The position numbers and the translations under genes were made by a program. Positions 6,594 to 13,721 of a DNA stretch of 64,000 nt are shown here, piece by piece. This DNA is from a virus, in the IMG/VR virus record IMGVR_UViG_3300036861_000572, positions 1 through 64,000 of that record. One strand, written 5' to 3'. The notes beneath the pieces are model-generated. The model ran no database searches. It saw nothing but the letters and a program-made list of their open reading frames with translations, and was not told the DNA's origin. Each line of letters opens with the position of its first letter. Positions within the stretch are counted from its first letter, which is position 1.

Positions 6594-7039
6594 AGACGAT
6601 CAAGCGCCGGTTCGATGATCGCCAGCATGCGGTGCTGGACACCGGGTGGCAGGCGCTCACGAAGTGTGGCCTGCGCGGAAACTGGCTCTACGTCAAACCG
6701 GGGGAGCCGCAGCCCGAAGAGGGCGAGGTTGATTGCCCTGATTGCCTGCTCGCCCTCGCCGAGGACGAGGCGGCGGCTAAGGATCAGAGCGAACCGATTC
6801 TCCACCTGCCTGATGGACGGCCACGTAGGTCTGGTGGGAGCAGCCCGGATCCGATGGCCCGGAAACGCAAAACACCCCGCCCTCGGCGTGAGGGCGGGGC
6901 TGGTCGTGCCGGGCAGAGCGGGTCTGGCCCCTGTCGCGTACGAAGCATACGCTCGGACCTTCTAGTGCCCGGCGACGGCGGCGCGAGCCATCACCGGGCG
7001 GCCCACCCTGGGACAGGAGGCGGATGGGCAGATGAGTAG
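6590..7039 (+). CDS. Small Cys-containing protein with doubtful C-terminal tail
   Basis: GTG at 6590 overlaps the previous stop. The first 75 codons look coding (KTIKRRFDDRQHAVLDTGWQ, then CGLRGNWLYV and DCPDCLLALAEDE, a possible zinc site). The last about 60 codons are Arg/Gly/Ser/Pro-rich, span a perfect hairpin at 6875-6899 and run into a repeated leader element at 6948. The functional protein may effectively end earlier. Role unknown. Confidence 0.5.
   Translation: MKTIKRRFDDRQHAVLDTGWQALTKCGLRGNWLYVKPGEPQPEEGEVDCPDCLLALAEDEAAAKDQSEPILHLPDGRPRRSGGSSPDPMARKRKTPRPRREGGAGRAGQSGSGPCRVRSIRSDLLVPGDGGASHHRAAHPGTGGGWADE
6875..6899. terminator. Perfect GC hairpin, terminator-like
   Basis: CCCCGCCCTC (6875-6884) and GAGGGCGGGG (6890-6899) form a 10-bp stem around GGCGT. 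A short A-rich run (GCAAAACA) precedes it, which would be a U-tract for leftward RNA. It lies just upstream of a new rightward promoter-leader, so it probably separates two transcripts although an open frame crosses it. Confidence 0.5.
6948..7010 (+). promoter_or_regulatory. Repeated promoter-hairpin leader, copy 1 (rightward)
   Basis: TACGCT at 6948-6953 is followed by exactly 13 bases and then the stem GCCCGG (6967-6972) ... CCGGGC (6994-6999), with C6973 opposite A6993 and an imperfect inner helix. GGCCCACCC and the ribosome site ACAGGAGG follow. The same order (-10, 11-13 nt, GC stem, conserved GGCC box, ribosome site) recurs at six other places in this window. Confidence 0.6.
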
Positions 7040-7661
7040 TTTATTTGATAACCAGCGGCAGCCCTACGAGCGGCCCACGGTCACGCCGGCGGGCACGGAC
7101 CCGTACCGGCTGACCGCCCCACTGGACGACCGGCCAGGGCGCGGCGAGCCACGCCAGCCCACGACCGGCGAGCGGCTGGATACCAGCGCGATCCGGGTGC
7201 GTCTTCGGCAGGCGGCAAAGGACACACAGCGGCCACCGGCCTACTACGCAGCCCAGTTGCTGCTGGACCTGTCGGCCGCGATCAACGAACTTGACCGGCT
7301 GCGCACCCACCTGGCCGGGATCGAGTGGGCCGCCGCCGACGCGGCCGGCGCGCCCGCCCAGGCGATCTGCCCGGCGTGCCGGGTCCTGAAGCCCGGCCCC
7401 CACGACCCGGCGTGCTGGCTCGGCCAGGTCCTGCTGGCCGAGGCCAAGGAGACCGTTAAGCGGCTGGCCGCCGAGGCCGACCGGATCTACAAGCCAGGCG
7501 GCGACCCGGAAGTGGAGCGGCTGCGGGGCCTGCTGCGCGAGCTGGAATGGGCCGGCGTCCACTCCTGGAACTACGAGGAGTCGGGTTGCCCCGTCTGCGG
7601 TTCAGAAGAACCCGGACCCCACAAGCCAGGCTGTGAGCTCGCCGCCGAGCTGGGCCGGTGA
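7032..7661 (+). CDS. Protein with two zinc-knuckle-like motifs
   Basis: 209 aa. Two similar Cys motifs (CPACRVLKPGPHDPAC near 115 and CPVCGSEEPGPHKPGC near 185) sit in a mostly helical protein with heptad-like sequence between them (LLAEAKETVKRLAAEADRIY). Such duplicated C-x2-C...H...C motifs recur in actinophage early proteins of unknown role. It has its own promoter-leader directly upstream, unlike its neighbours. Confidence 0.65.
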   Translation: MSSLFDNQRQPYERPTVTPAGTDPYRLTAPLDDRPGRGEPRQPTTGERLDTSAIRVRLRQAAKDTQRPPAYYAAQLLLDLSAAINELDRLRTHLAGIEWAAADAAGAPAQAICPACRVLKPGPHDPACWLGQVLLAEAKETVKRLAAEADRIYKPGGDPEVERLRGLLRELEWAGVHSWNYEESGCPVCGSEEPGPHKPGCELAAELGR

Positions 7662-7906
7662 CCGAGACCGAACGCCGCGAGCTGGCGCAGCGGCACGCCG
7701 GCGAGGTCGTCGAAGGCTCCGGCCAGCCCGTCGGACCGCGCCGCCTCGGCGAGATGGTCTCCGTCCGCCTCGAACCCGCCCTCGCCGCGGCGCTCCGGGA
7801 CGTCGCCAGCCGGAACGGCACGACGGTCTCGGACCTGCTGCGCGACGCGGCCGTCAAGGCCGTCGCCGCCGAGGGGTACTGCCGCTCGTGCTTGGGCCGT
7901 CGCTGA
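7658..7906 (+). CDS. Ribbon-helix-helix (CopG/Arc-type) protein
   Basis: 82 aa from a GTG at 7658 overlapping the previous stop. Residues about 33-70 (MVSVRLEPALAAALRDVASR then NGTTVSDLLRDAAVKAV) match a beta-strand followed by two helices of the ribbon-helix-helix fold. The C-terminus ends with a CRSC pair. It probably binds DNA as a dimer. It is the last gene of the rightward operon, facing the lysis genes. Confidence 0.7.
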   Translation: MTETERRELAQRHAGEVVEGSGQPVGPRRLGEMVSVRLEPALAAALRDVASRNGTTVSDLLRDAAVKAVAAEGYCRSCLGRR

Positions 7907-8027
7907 TTTGCGAGGGGCGGCAGGGGTCGTACCCGCGTGGACCTCAAGGCGCAGAACAGAGCGAGGCGACCCGCGCGTTCCCGGGTATTCACCATATTTC
8001 CCGGGCACCCTGCCGCGCGGACGAAGA
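7907..8027. other. Convergent intergenic region; possible attP or bidirectional terminator
   Basis: 121 bases between the end of the rightward integrase operon and the end of the leftward lysis operon. It contains CCCGGG-TATTCACCATATTT-CCCGGG, an inverted repeat with an unusually AT-rich loop for this genome. Bidirectional termination is one reading. An integrase attachment site is another, because phage attP often lies at the lysis-integrase border. No tRNA 3' end is recognisable. Confidence 0.3.
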
Positions 8028-8279
8028 CTACTCGAGCGGGTCGCCGGGCCGCCGGACAGGCCGGTACGTCGTCGGTCGCCGGACGTTCTCGATCATCCCC
8101 GTCGGCGGCGGCGCGTTCTTCACCTGGCGGACGCCGGCGACAGTTGCGACCGCGAGCAGTAGGCCGACCCAGGGCCGCCATTGTTCGGGGACTTGGTCGG
8201 CGGGGATGAGCAGGACCAGCGTCACGGCGAACCCGAGCGCTGCAGCGATCATCTTGCGATAGCGAGCGACCCAGCTCAT
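8028..8279 (-). CDS. Holin-like membrane protein
   Basis: 83 aa. Two hydrophobic segments (MIAAALGFAVTLVLLIPA and WVGLLLAVATVAGV) are joined by a short polar turn, with a positively charged C-terminal tail. This is the usual shape of class II holins. It overlaps the endolysin stop by 4 bases and is the last gene of the leftward late operon, consistent with a role in timing lysis. Confidence 0.65.
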   Translation of the reverse strand: MSWVARYRKMIAAALGFAVTLVLLIPADQVPEQWRPWVGLLLAVATVAGVRQVKNAPPPTGMIENVRRPTTYRPVRRPGDPLE

Positions 8280-9244
8280 GGCGTAGCCTCCTTCGGCCGG
8301 ATCGAGATGAGCGCCTCACCCTCGTAGGCAGGGTGGCCAGCGACCTCGAGCTTGGCGGCGACCAGCCCGGCGAGCAGCTCGACCTGGGCGTCAGACAGGG
8401 TGGCGCCAGCCCTGACGGCGGTGAGGACGTCGGCGGTATCCTCGCCCAGTTCCTTGCGGATCTGTTCGAGGTTGGCCGGGTGGGCATCCGGCTCGGTCGC
8501 GTCGCCGCGGTAGATCAGCCCGTAGATCCGGTCGGTGTGGGCCTTGACCTTCGCGTCGACGAGCTTGCCCAGGCGGTCCCATTCGTCTTCGGTCAAGGGG
8601 GGCACGTCCTCACCTCCGAACAGGGTTGTGAACGCGGCGTCGGTGGCCTTGTTCCAGTCGCACCGGCCCACGCTCGGAACGTCGTGGATGCAGCCGGCCT
8701 CGCCGTTGGTGCACTGCCACACGTCGGGCACGAGGGGCCAGCCGCCCGGCTGCCGCCACGGCGCCGCCCACGGCGTGTCCGAACGGTAGCGGGCGATCCA
8801 GCCAAGGCACCCGCCGGGGATCCGGCCCGGGTCGCCGAGGGTTTCCAGGACGAACGCGACGCCCGAGTAGAACAGCCCTCGGCCACCGAGGGCCGCGCGG
8901 ACCCGCGCGCACCAGCGGTCCGCCCAGGTGAGCAGCGTCGCGGGGCCGAGGCCGCCCGAGTCCTCGAGGTCCAACGCCCAGGCGTCGCCGGCTCGCCAGC
9001 CGGCGACGCGGACGACGGCGACGAAGTGGTCGGCTTGCGCATCGACCGGTCCGGAGCCGGGCCTGGCGAAGTGGTAGGCGGCGCGGGGGTGGCCGGCGGC
9101 GGCCCGCCAGCGGCCGGTGAAGGCCGGGTCGGTGAACGAGCCGCCCTCGGTCGCCTTGAGGATCACGAACGACTCACCAGAGGCGAAGTAGCGGCCCGCA
9201 TCGAAACTGGCCTGGTGATGCGATAGGTCGCAGCCAGTTTTCAT
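8276..9244 (-). CDS. Endolysin, GH25 lysozyme domain
   Basis: 322 aa. Residues 1-200 are a glycoside hydrolase family 25 domain: Asp in GCDLSHHQ, the catalytic pair region in AWALDLEDSGG, WQCTNGEAGC, and the terminal RCDWNKATD. It cleaves peptidoglycan glycan strands. The remaining about 120 residues are helical (WDRLGKLVDAKVKAHTDRIY) and may bind the cell wall or holin, but match no binding module I recognise. There is no signal peptide, so holin-dependent release is expected. Confidence 0.9.
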   Translation of the reverse strand: MKTGCDLSHHQASFDAGRYFASGESFVILKATEGGSFTDPAFTGRWRAAAGHPRAAYHFARPGSGPVDAQADHFVAVVRVAGWRAGDAWALDLEDSGGLGPATLLTWADRWCARVRAALGGRGLFYSGVAFVLETLGDPGRIPGGCLGWIARYRSDTPWAAPWRQPGGWPLVPDVWQCTNGEAGCIHDVPSVGRCDWNKATDAAFTTLFGGEDVPPLTEDEWDRLGKLVDAKVKAHTDRIYGLIYRGDATEPDAHPANLEQIRKELGEDTADVLTAVRAGATLSDAQVELLAGLVAAKLEVAGHPAYEGEALISIRPKEATP

Positions 9245-9843
9245 CCACTACCCTTCTTGGCCGCCCGGTATTTCCGATCAAGCATCCGACGGCACGCTCG
9301 GCATGCTCTGGCTCCATCGCGTTTGATATAAGTATTGGCCTGGTCGAACGGGTGGCCGCGTTTGCAGTGCGTCTGTGCGGCGGCTCGCTCTTTGCGCCGC
9401 TGGATCGTCAGGCCCCGCAAGCCATTCTCGCGGTGCGTCACGGCTTCCAGGTGCGCGGGCCCATATTCATCAGGGATGGCTTTGACGCATGCCGGTACCC
9501 GACACAGGTGATCTGGCTCATAGCCCTTGGGGATGGGACCGACTAGCAGCTCGTAGGCGTAGCGGTAGGCATAGACCACCTTGCCATCGACCCCAAATCT
9601 GCCGTAGCCATCAACTTTGGCTCTGGTCCACAGCCAGCACGGGCCAAGCTCGGGACGATAAGAAGGAATCGGGCCGTGCGTATTGACCTTGTCCCAGAAT
9701 CGTTCCTCAGCGGAGAGCTTCGGCGCTGGGGTCCGCGCTGGCAACTGGCCTCGGTAGTACGCCTTGCCGTAGTGACTCCGGCAGAGACCTCGTGCGATGA
9801 GCGGTTGCCCGCAAGCAGACATGGAGCAGGTACGCTTTGCCAC
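9241..9843 (-). CDS. Free-standing HNH endonuclease (HNH-C)
   Basis: 200 aa from a GTG at 9843 with GGGAGG upstream. It opens with a zinc-finger-like module (CSMSACGQPLIARGLCRSHY), then an HNH_3-type core with CWLWTRAKVDGYGRFGVDGK and YEPDHLCRVPACV, then a second zinc motif (CKRGHPFDQANTYIKRDG ending in CRAC). It probably nicks or cuts DNA as a homing endonuclease. Its TGA overlaps the ATG of the endolysin, and it has its own promoter-hairpin leader, so it looks like a cassette inserted in front of the lysin. Confidence 0.85.
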   Translation of the reverse strand: MAKRTCSMSACGQPLIARGLCRSHYGKAYYRGQLPARTPAPKLSAEERFWDKVNTHGPIPSYRPELGPCWLWTRAKVDGYGRFGVDGKVVYAYRYAYELLVGPIPKGYEPDHLCRVPACVKAIPDEYGPAHLEAVTHRENGLRGLTIQRRKERAAAQTHCKRGHPFDQANTYIKRDGARACRACRRMLDRKYRAAKKGSG

Positions 9844-9861
9844 GCCATTGCCTCCCTGAAG

Positions 9862-9925
9862 GTGGTGGCCAGGCCCCCGGTGTTCACAGCACGCGGGGGC
9901 CACTCATTGCAGCTATTTTAGCAGG
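9862..9925 (-). promoter_or_regulatory. Repeated promoter-hairpin leader, copy 2 (before HNH-C)
   Basis: On the minus strand TGC-TAAAAT (-10 at 9920-9915) is followed by 13 bases, then stem GGCCCCCG (9901-9894), a bulged C, inner stem and loop, and the closing arm 9879-9872. The box GGCCACCACC follows, then the ribosome site. Compared with other copies, the stem bases change in compensating pairs. Confidence 0.65.
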
Positions 9926-9935
9926 TCAGGGCCAC

Positions 9936-9962
9936 TTTCTAGATTCTAGGTTCTAGGATCTA
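9936..9962. repeat. Tandem TTCTAGA-type heptads (operator-like array)
   Basis: Heptamers TTCTAGA, TTCTAGG, TTCTAGG and ATCTAGT follow one another just upstream of the rightward ribbon-helix-helix gene, over its -35 region. An almost identical array lies at 13729-13748. Tandem short repeats in front of a ribbon-helix-helix gene suggest an autoregulatory operator. Confidence 0.5.
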
Positions 9963-9974
9963 GTACCTACTGGT

Positions 9975-9986
9975 TACACTCCTGGC
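9975..9986 (+). promoter_or_regulatory. Leaderless promoter
   Basis: TACACT at 9975-9980 ends 6 bases before the ATG at 9987 (TACACT-CCTGGC-ATG), placing the transcription start at or next to the start codon. There is no Shine-Dalgarno sequence. The rightward gene at 16465 has the matching string TACCCT-CCTCGC-ATG. Confidence 0.45.
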
Positions 9987-10292
9987 ATGGACGAACACGT
10001 CTGCGACGGCGACCAGCCGGACTGCGCCGCGTACCTGCACTACCTGGACCCGGCCAACCGCCAGCCCGCCGAGGGCGCGGCGGCCTACCGCGTGCCACGA
10101 CGGCGGCTGTCCCGCCACGTCCCGATCCGCTTCGAGGCCGACGTGATCGATCGTGCCAAGGTCGTCGCGGAGGCTGAGGGCCTGACGGTCAGCTCGTGGA
10201 TCCGGCGGCTGGTCGAACGCGAACTTGGCCCGCCACGGCCGGCCGGGACCTACAACGACGGCGCCGGGCGGTCGCGCTTCACCGTCACGTAG
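9987..10292 (+). CDS. Ribbon-helix-helix DNA-binding protein
   Basis: 101 aa. Residues about 40-75 (SRHVPIRFEADVIDRAKVVA then EGLTVSSWIRRLVEREL) are a strand-helix-helix unit as in Arc/CopG and BrnA-like antitoxins. The N-terminus carries two Cys and a His (HVCDGDQPDCAAYLH). It is a lone rightward gene within the leftward lysis region, transcribed from a leaderless promoter overlapped by tandem TTCTAGA heptads that may be its own operator. No toxin partner gene is seen next to it. Confidence 0.7.
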   Translation: MDEHVCDGDQPDCAAYLHYLDPANRQPAEGAAAYRVPRRRLSRHVPIRFEADVIDRAKVVAEAEGLTVSSWIRRLVERELGPPRPAGTYNDGAGRSRFTVT

Positions 10293-10416
10293 ACGCTTCG
10301 GCGGGTCGTGGCGAGGGTGGCCACCGGTCATCGATCGCCGAACCGTCGTCCTTGCCTTTCGAGTGGGGGAGCACGCACGGCGGACCCTCGGTGGAGCCCT
10401 GGGTGACCAGGGGCAC
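10285..10416 (-). CDS. Possible 43-aa protein
   Basis: A GTG at 10416 with GGGGCGGG upstream opens 43 codons (begins VPLVTQGSTEGPPCVLPHSK) ending 4 bases inside the end of the convergent gene at 9987-10292. It follows a hairpin at 10420-10447 and lies downstream of the tail-lysis genes. Composition is plausible but no relative is recognised. Confidence 0.3.
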   Translation of the reverse strand: MPLVTQGSTEGPPCVLPHSKGKDDGSAIDDRWPPSPRPAEAST

Positions 10417-10419
10417 GCG

Positions 10420-10447
10420 CCCGCCCCTGCGCCCGAGCGGGGGCGGG
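10420..10447. terminator. GC-rich hairpin downstream of leftward genes
   Basis: CCCGCCCC (10420-10427) and GGGGCGGG (10440-10447) make an 8-bp stem 5 bases past the stop of the gene at 10453. No U-tract is present. It may end or process the leftward late message. Confidence 0.4.
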
Positions 10448-10452
10448 AGCGT

Positions 10453-10869
10453 TCAGCGCTTCAGCTTCGCCAGCTCCTGCTCCAACCGCTTGATCCGCGC
10501 GTCCTGGTCGGCGTTGGCAGTCGCGTTGCGGGGGATCTGGGACAGTACCTCGCGGAACCGGGCCAGCCGCTCGTCGCCCTGCCGCATCGCGTCCGCATAC
10601 CCTGGGAACGCGACCCCGCACGTCGTCCGGCCCACAGACCCAGGAGCGGGGGGGCTGAGGAAGCACGCCGACAGCGCCGAGTTCTCCACCGTCATCGTCA
10701 GCAGCGCCGCGGCCAGGATGATCGCGACCGCGCGGCGCCGCCGGGTGGCGAGCTCGTCGCGCGGCACCAGGTCCTCGCGCAGCCCTTTGACCTCGGCACG
10801 CAACGTCTCGACGACCTTGACCAGCTCAGCGAACGATGCCGCTCGGCCCGGTCCACCGCTGCTCGTCAC
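10453..10869 (-). CDS. Membrane protein with coiled coils, possible lysis accessory
   Basis: 138 aa from a GTG at 10869 with GGGGGG upstream (an ATG 5 codons earlier is possible). An N-terminal amphipathic helix (FAELVKVVETLRAEVKGL) is followed by one hydrophobic segment (AVAIILAAALLTMTVENSAL), a short loop with two Cys, and a C-terminal coiled coil (DQDARIKRLEQELAKLKR). The topology suggests a spanin-like or holin-associated protein, but no family is recognised. It overlaps the preceding gene. Confidence 0.55.
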   Translation of the reverse strand: MTSSGGPGRAASFAELVKVVETLRAEVKGLREDLVPRDELATRRRRAVAIILAAALLTMTVENSALSACFLSPPAPGSVGRTTCGVAFPGYADAMRQGDERLARFREVLSQIPRNATANADQDARIKRLEQELAKLKR

Positions 10870-11014
10870 CGTTATCCCCCCCATCCTGTTCGATGGCCTG
10901 TTCGAGCCGGGCGACGGCCTGTTCGAGCCGGTCGGTCAGCCGTTCCGCGCGCGCGACGAGCACCCGTGACGCGGTGACCTTTTCTGTCTCGGCCTGCCAT
11001 GGCCAGCGCACCAC
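10826..11014 (-). CDS. Small helical protein of lysis region
   Basis: 62 aa. It starts MVRWPWQAE and continues as a long charged helix with heptads (AERLTDRLEQAVARLEQAIE). Short proteins starting with this Trp-rich motif are common near actinophage lysis genes; function unknown. It ends inside the following gene in another frame. Confidence 0.55.
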   Translation of the reverse strand: MVRWPWQAETEKVTASRVLVARAERLTDRLEQAVARLEQAIEQDGGDNGDEQRWTGPSGIVR

Positions 11015-11017
11015 GGG

Positions 11018-11287
11018 TCACCTCCGCTCTTCGGCGAGGCGGGACACCAGCTCGTTGGTCTTGATCAGGGCCGGCAGGACCCGGTCCTCGAACACCTGCC
11101 GCAGCCGGTCGTTCTCGGCGCGGAGCTGGTCGTAGTCGGCGCCGCGGCGGATCTTGCCGGTCAGGAAGCCGACGATTACGGCGCCCGCGACACCGAACTG
11201 GAGCCACTGGCCGACCTGGTCAGGGACGCCGGGGGTGGCCTGCGCCAGGACCGATGAGGCGGCGGCGGCGAGCAGGGCGAGGCGCAT
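11018..11287 (-). CDS. Small membrane protein with coiled-coil tail, holin-like
   Basis: 89 aa. An N-terminal hydrophobic or signal-like stretch (LALLAAAASSVLAQA) is followed by a transmembrane segment (FGVAGAVIVGFLTG), a basic turn (KIRRGADY) and a helix with heptads (LRAENDRLRQVFEDRVLPAL). This layout is frequent among second holins of actinophages and fits its place in the lysis region. Confidence 0.6.
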   Translation of the reverse strand: MRLALLAAAASSVLAQATPGVPDQVGQWLQFGVAGAVIVGFLTGKIRRGADYDQLRAENDRLRQVFEDRVLPALIKTNELVSRLAEERR

Positions 11288-11336
11288 GGTGCTCCGAGGG
11301 TAGGCGAGGCCCTCGGGGGAAGGGCGGCGGATCAGG

Positions 11337-11435
11337 TCAGGGCGGGGTGGCGCGCACGATGAAGATCCAGGTCTCGGCCACGATCCAGCTGCCGGCGGCC
11401 CAGAACAGCCAGCCGGCCTGCCACGCCGGGGTCAT
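11337..11435 (-). CDS. 32-aa single-pass membrane protein
   Basis: An ATG at 11435 overlaps the TGA of the upstream gene (ATGA). The 32 codons encode one hydrophobic, Trp-rich segment (WLFWAAGSWIVAETWIFIV) with few charges. The translational coupling and membrane-like composition make it likely to be a real micro-protein of the tail-lysis operon, perhaps holin-related. Too short for family assignment. Confidence 0.55.
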   Translation of the reverse strand: MTPAWQAGWLFWAAGSWIVAETWIFIVRATPP

Positions 11436-11740
11436 TGCTGGCGGAACTGGTCAGCAACGCCTAATCCGGATACCTGTCTCAAAAACACGCGGAAGTCGTG
11501 GGCGGGGGTCTGGGCCACCTCGCCGCGGAAGACCGCCATCAGCGTCCCGAGCTCGGAGACCACGCTCTTGTAGAGGTTGGCGTCGTCGACCGGGACATTC
11601 ATCGCGCCGAGGTCGGCCACGCTCTTGGTATCGAGGTAATCCTTAACCGCCCTGACGTGCTCCTCGAGGACCGCCGCGCGGATCGCGATGGCGGCGACCT
11701 GCCGGGCGATGTCGGCCGCGGTGACGTCCTTGCCGGCCAT
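11432..11740 (-). CDS. Small helical late protein
   Basis: 102 aa from an ATG at 11740 preceded by AGGAGG. Contains a helical N-terminal half (ADIARQVAAIAIRAAVLEEH then KDYLDTKSV) and an all-helical C-terminus. It lies between a minor tail protein and the lysis genes. No known domain; possibly a tail or virion accessory protein. Confidence 0.6.
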   Translation of the reverse strand: MAGKDVTAADIARQVAAIAIRAAVLEEHVRAVKDYLDTKSVADLGAMNVPVDDANLYKSVVSELGTLMAVFRGEVAQTPAHDFRVFLRQVSGLGVADQFRQQ

Positions 11741-11750
11741 GCGAATCCTC

Positions 11751-12425
11751 CTAGATCGATCCGAGGTCCTCGACGAGGAGCTGCGCGGGGTAGGTCGCCG
11801 CAGCCTGCACGACGGCGGTCCCGGCACCCCCGGTCGTGCGCTGGCCCTTGATCTTGTACGTCGCCGACAGGGGGCTGGCGCCGTTGACCGCGGCGTAGAA
11901 CATCGACCCGCCCTCCGAGCCGACGCTGGCGGCCGGCGGCTTCAGCGAGACGGCCTGGCGTTGCGCGACGCCGGCCTCGACGATCCGCAGCTCCAGGGCT
12001 TCGGTGGCGTCGATCGAGACCGACCGCCACGTGAACGAGACCCGGAAGTAGTGGTTGGCCGGGATCGTCACGCCGGCGCCGGGGACGAACAGGTCGGTCT
12101 CCGAGCCAGCGAACGTGGTCGAGTTCGCCGTCCACTCGGTCAGCTGCAGCACCTCGTACCCGCCCGCGGGCGCGGTGACCGGGCTGGCCGGCCCGGCGGC
12201 GACGAGGTATGGGCCCATCTTATGCAGCAGGATGAAGTCGCCCACCGTCGGGTAGTAGCCCGGCAGGACCGGCACGTTCGTGGACGGGTTGGCCGCGTCG
12301 CCGAGGTCCACCGAGATGGTATTGGTCCCGGTGTCGACTGCGGCGACGGTGCCGTGGGTGAGTTGGGCCGGCAGGGGCAGCTTCGGGCGGAGCTGGTTGC
12401 CCAGCCGCCGCATCGCCTCTTTCAC
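11751..12425 (-). CDS. Minor tail protein
   Basis: 224 aa from a GTG at 12425. The sequence begins with a helix, then turns into beta-rich domains (HGTVAAVDTGTNTISVDLGD, an OB-like beta barrel frequent in tail proteins, and a second sandwich with SFTWRSVSIDATEALELRIV). It follows the large minor tail genes and precedes lysis genes, the usual place for tail-tip or fibre-base proteins of siphoviruses. Confidence 0.65.
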   Translation of the reverse strand: MKEAMRRLGNQLRPKLPLPAQLTHGTVAAVDTGTNTISVDLGDAANPSTNVPVLPGYYPTVGDFILLHKMGPYLVAAGPASPVTAPAGGYEVLQLTEWTANSTTFAGSETDLFVPGAGVTIPANHYFRVSFTWRSVSIDATEALELRIVEAGVAQRQAVSLKPPAASVGSEGGSMFYAAVNGASPLSATYKIKGQRTTGGAGTAVVQAAATYPAQLLVEDLGSI

Positions 12426-12598
12426 TGGCGCGCCATCCTCCCGCGACGGGCTATGCTGGAATCCGTTCAGGGCGCGCAAGCGCGTCGGTGAGGCCGCGGC
12501 CAAAGATCCGGCGAGCCGAACGGCCTAGGCGCAGGCCCCTCCTCCGGGTCGCGCCCGGTTGTAGAACCTGCGTGGCCAACTAGGGGACCCTGGACGGC

Positions 12599-13711
12599 CT
12601 ACTGGTCCGGCAGCTCCTGCCTCGCCTTGAGCGTGAGTTCCATCGGCCCGCCCTTGGCGCCCAGCGGCAGCGTGAGCCGGTCGATGACGAAGTTCGCATC
12701 AATGCCGCTGCGGCTGTAGGAGAGGTGGACGCAGTCGCCGGCGTCGAGGAACGGCAGCGGCAGGCACCGCAGCACGACCTTCCGCGCGATCCCCTTGACG
12801 AGCTGCAGCCGTGCCTGCGCTGCCGCGACCGCCTGCGCGTTCGTCGCCACGTACGGGGAGGTCATGGGGTAGACGACGCGGCCGAACCGGCCCACGTACG
12901 TCGGGCTGGTCACGTCGGTGTCCTCCGCCACGCCGACCACGGCGGCGCCGTTGGTGAGGTTCTCGCCGCGGCACACCACCACCGAGTAGGAGTCGCCGTC
13001 GTCCCAGTTGTCGTCGACCGACTCGATCGTGGACGTGCCGTCGTCGGCGAACGACCACACCACCGGGGCGTCCTGCGGATCCGGCTCCGGGTGCATCCGG
13101 AACACCCCGAGCGTGTCGGCATAGACGGCCATCCCGATCGACGCGGCCATCTCGCGGACCTTCGCCGCCGGGTCGTCGGCCTCGGTGAACGTCAACCCGC
13201 CCGCCGGGACCAGGAAGTCCGAGGAGGCGAAGTTCACGTCGGGGCTTGGCAGCAGCGTGTTGATCAGCGTCTCGATCGCGGCGTCGTACCTGGTCCCCGG
13301 CGCGACGAACAGGGGCAGGGTGAGGCGGTTGCGTTGCAGCTCCCGCATCCGGTCGAACGCCTTCAGCGGCACCTCCGGCCAGGTCCCGCCGCTCGAGCCG
13401 AGGCGGCCGGTGAACACCGCCACCAGTTCCGAGGATCCGTCGGGGTAGGTGACGCCGGTGCGGACCCGGATGCCGTTGCCCAGCGGCGCGAGCAGGTGGG
13501 ACGGCGAGGTGGGGGTAATGGTGCCGTCACGGTCAACGAGCTGCAGGTCGATGGTCGAGCGGATGTCCACGTTCCGCTCGCGGGTCACGCTGCCCGAGAG
13601 GGTGGCGGTGACCTCTTGGACCTCGGCGTCGTTTTGGAGGATGTGGACGGTGGTGACCAGGGTGTGGTCGGTGGTGCAGCGGGCGGTGAAGTCGTCGGAG
13701 ACCGGGAGCAT
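12599..13711 (-). CDS. Minor tail protein (DUF5047-like)
   Basis: 370 aa. The early part has the Ser/Thr-rich beta pattern DIRSTIDLQLVDRDGTITPT and YPDGSSELVAVFTGRLGSS, followed by LKAFDRMRELQRNRLTLPL; I recall this layout from actinophage minor tail proteins carrying DUF5047. The C-terminal half continues with alpha-beta sequence (VVYPMTSPYVATNAQAVAAA). It is probably part of the baseplate or tail tip next to the tape measure and receptor-binding genes. Confidence 0.7.
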   Translation of the reverse strand: MLPVSDDFTARCTTDHTLVTTVHILQNDAEVQEVTATLSGSVTRERNVDIRSTIDLQLVDRDGTITPTSPSHLLAPLGNGIRVRTGVTYPDGSSELVAVFTGRLGSSGGTWPEVPLKAFDRMRELQRNRLTLPLFVAPGTRYDAAIETLINTLLPSPDVNFASSDFLVPAGGLTFTEADDPAAKVREMAASIGMAVYADTLGVFRMHPEPDPQDAPVVWSFADDGTSTIESVDDNWDDGDSYSVVVCRGENLTNGAAVVGVAEDTDVTSPTYVGRFGRVVYPMTSPYVATNAQAVAAAQARLQLVKGIARKVVLRCLPLPFLDAGDCVHLSYSRSGIDANFVIDRLTLPLGAKGGPMELTLKARQELPDQ

Positions 13712-13721
13712 CTGGCCGCCT

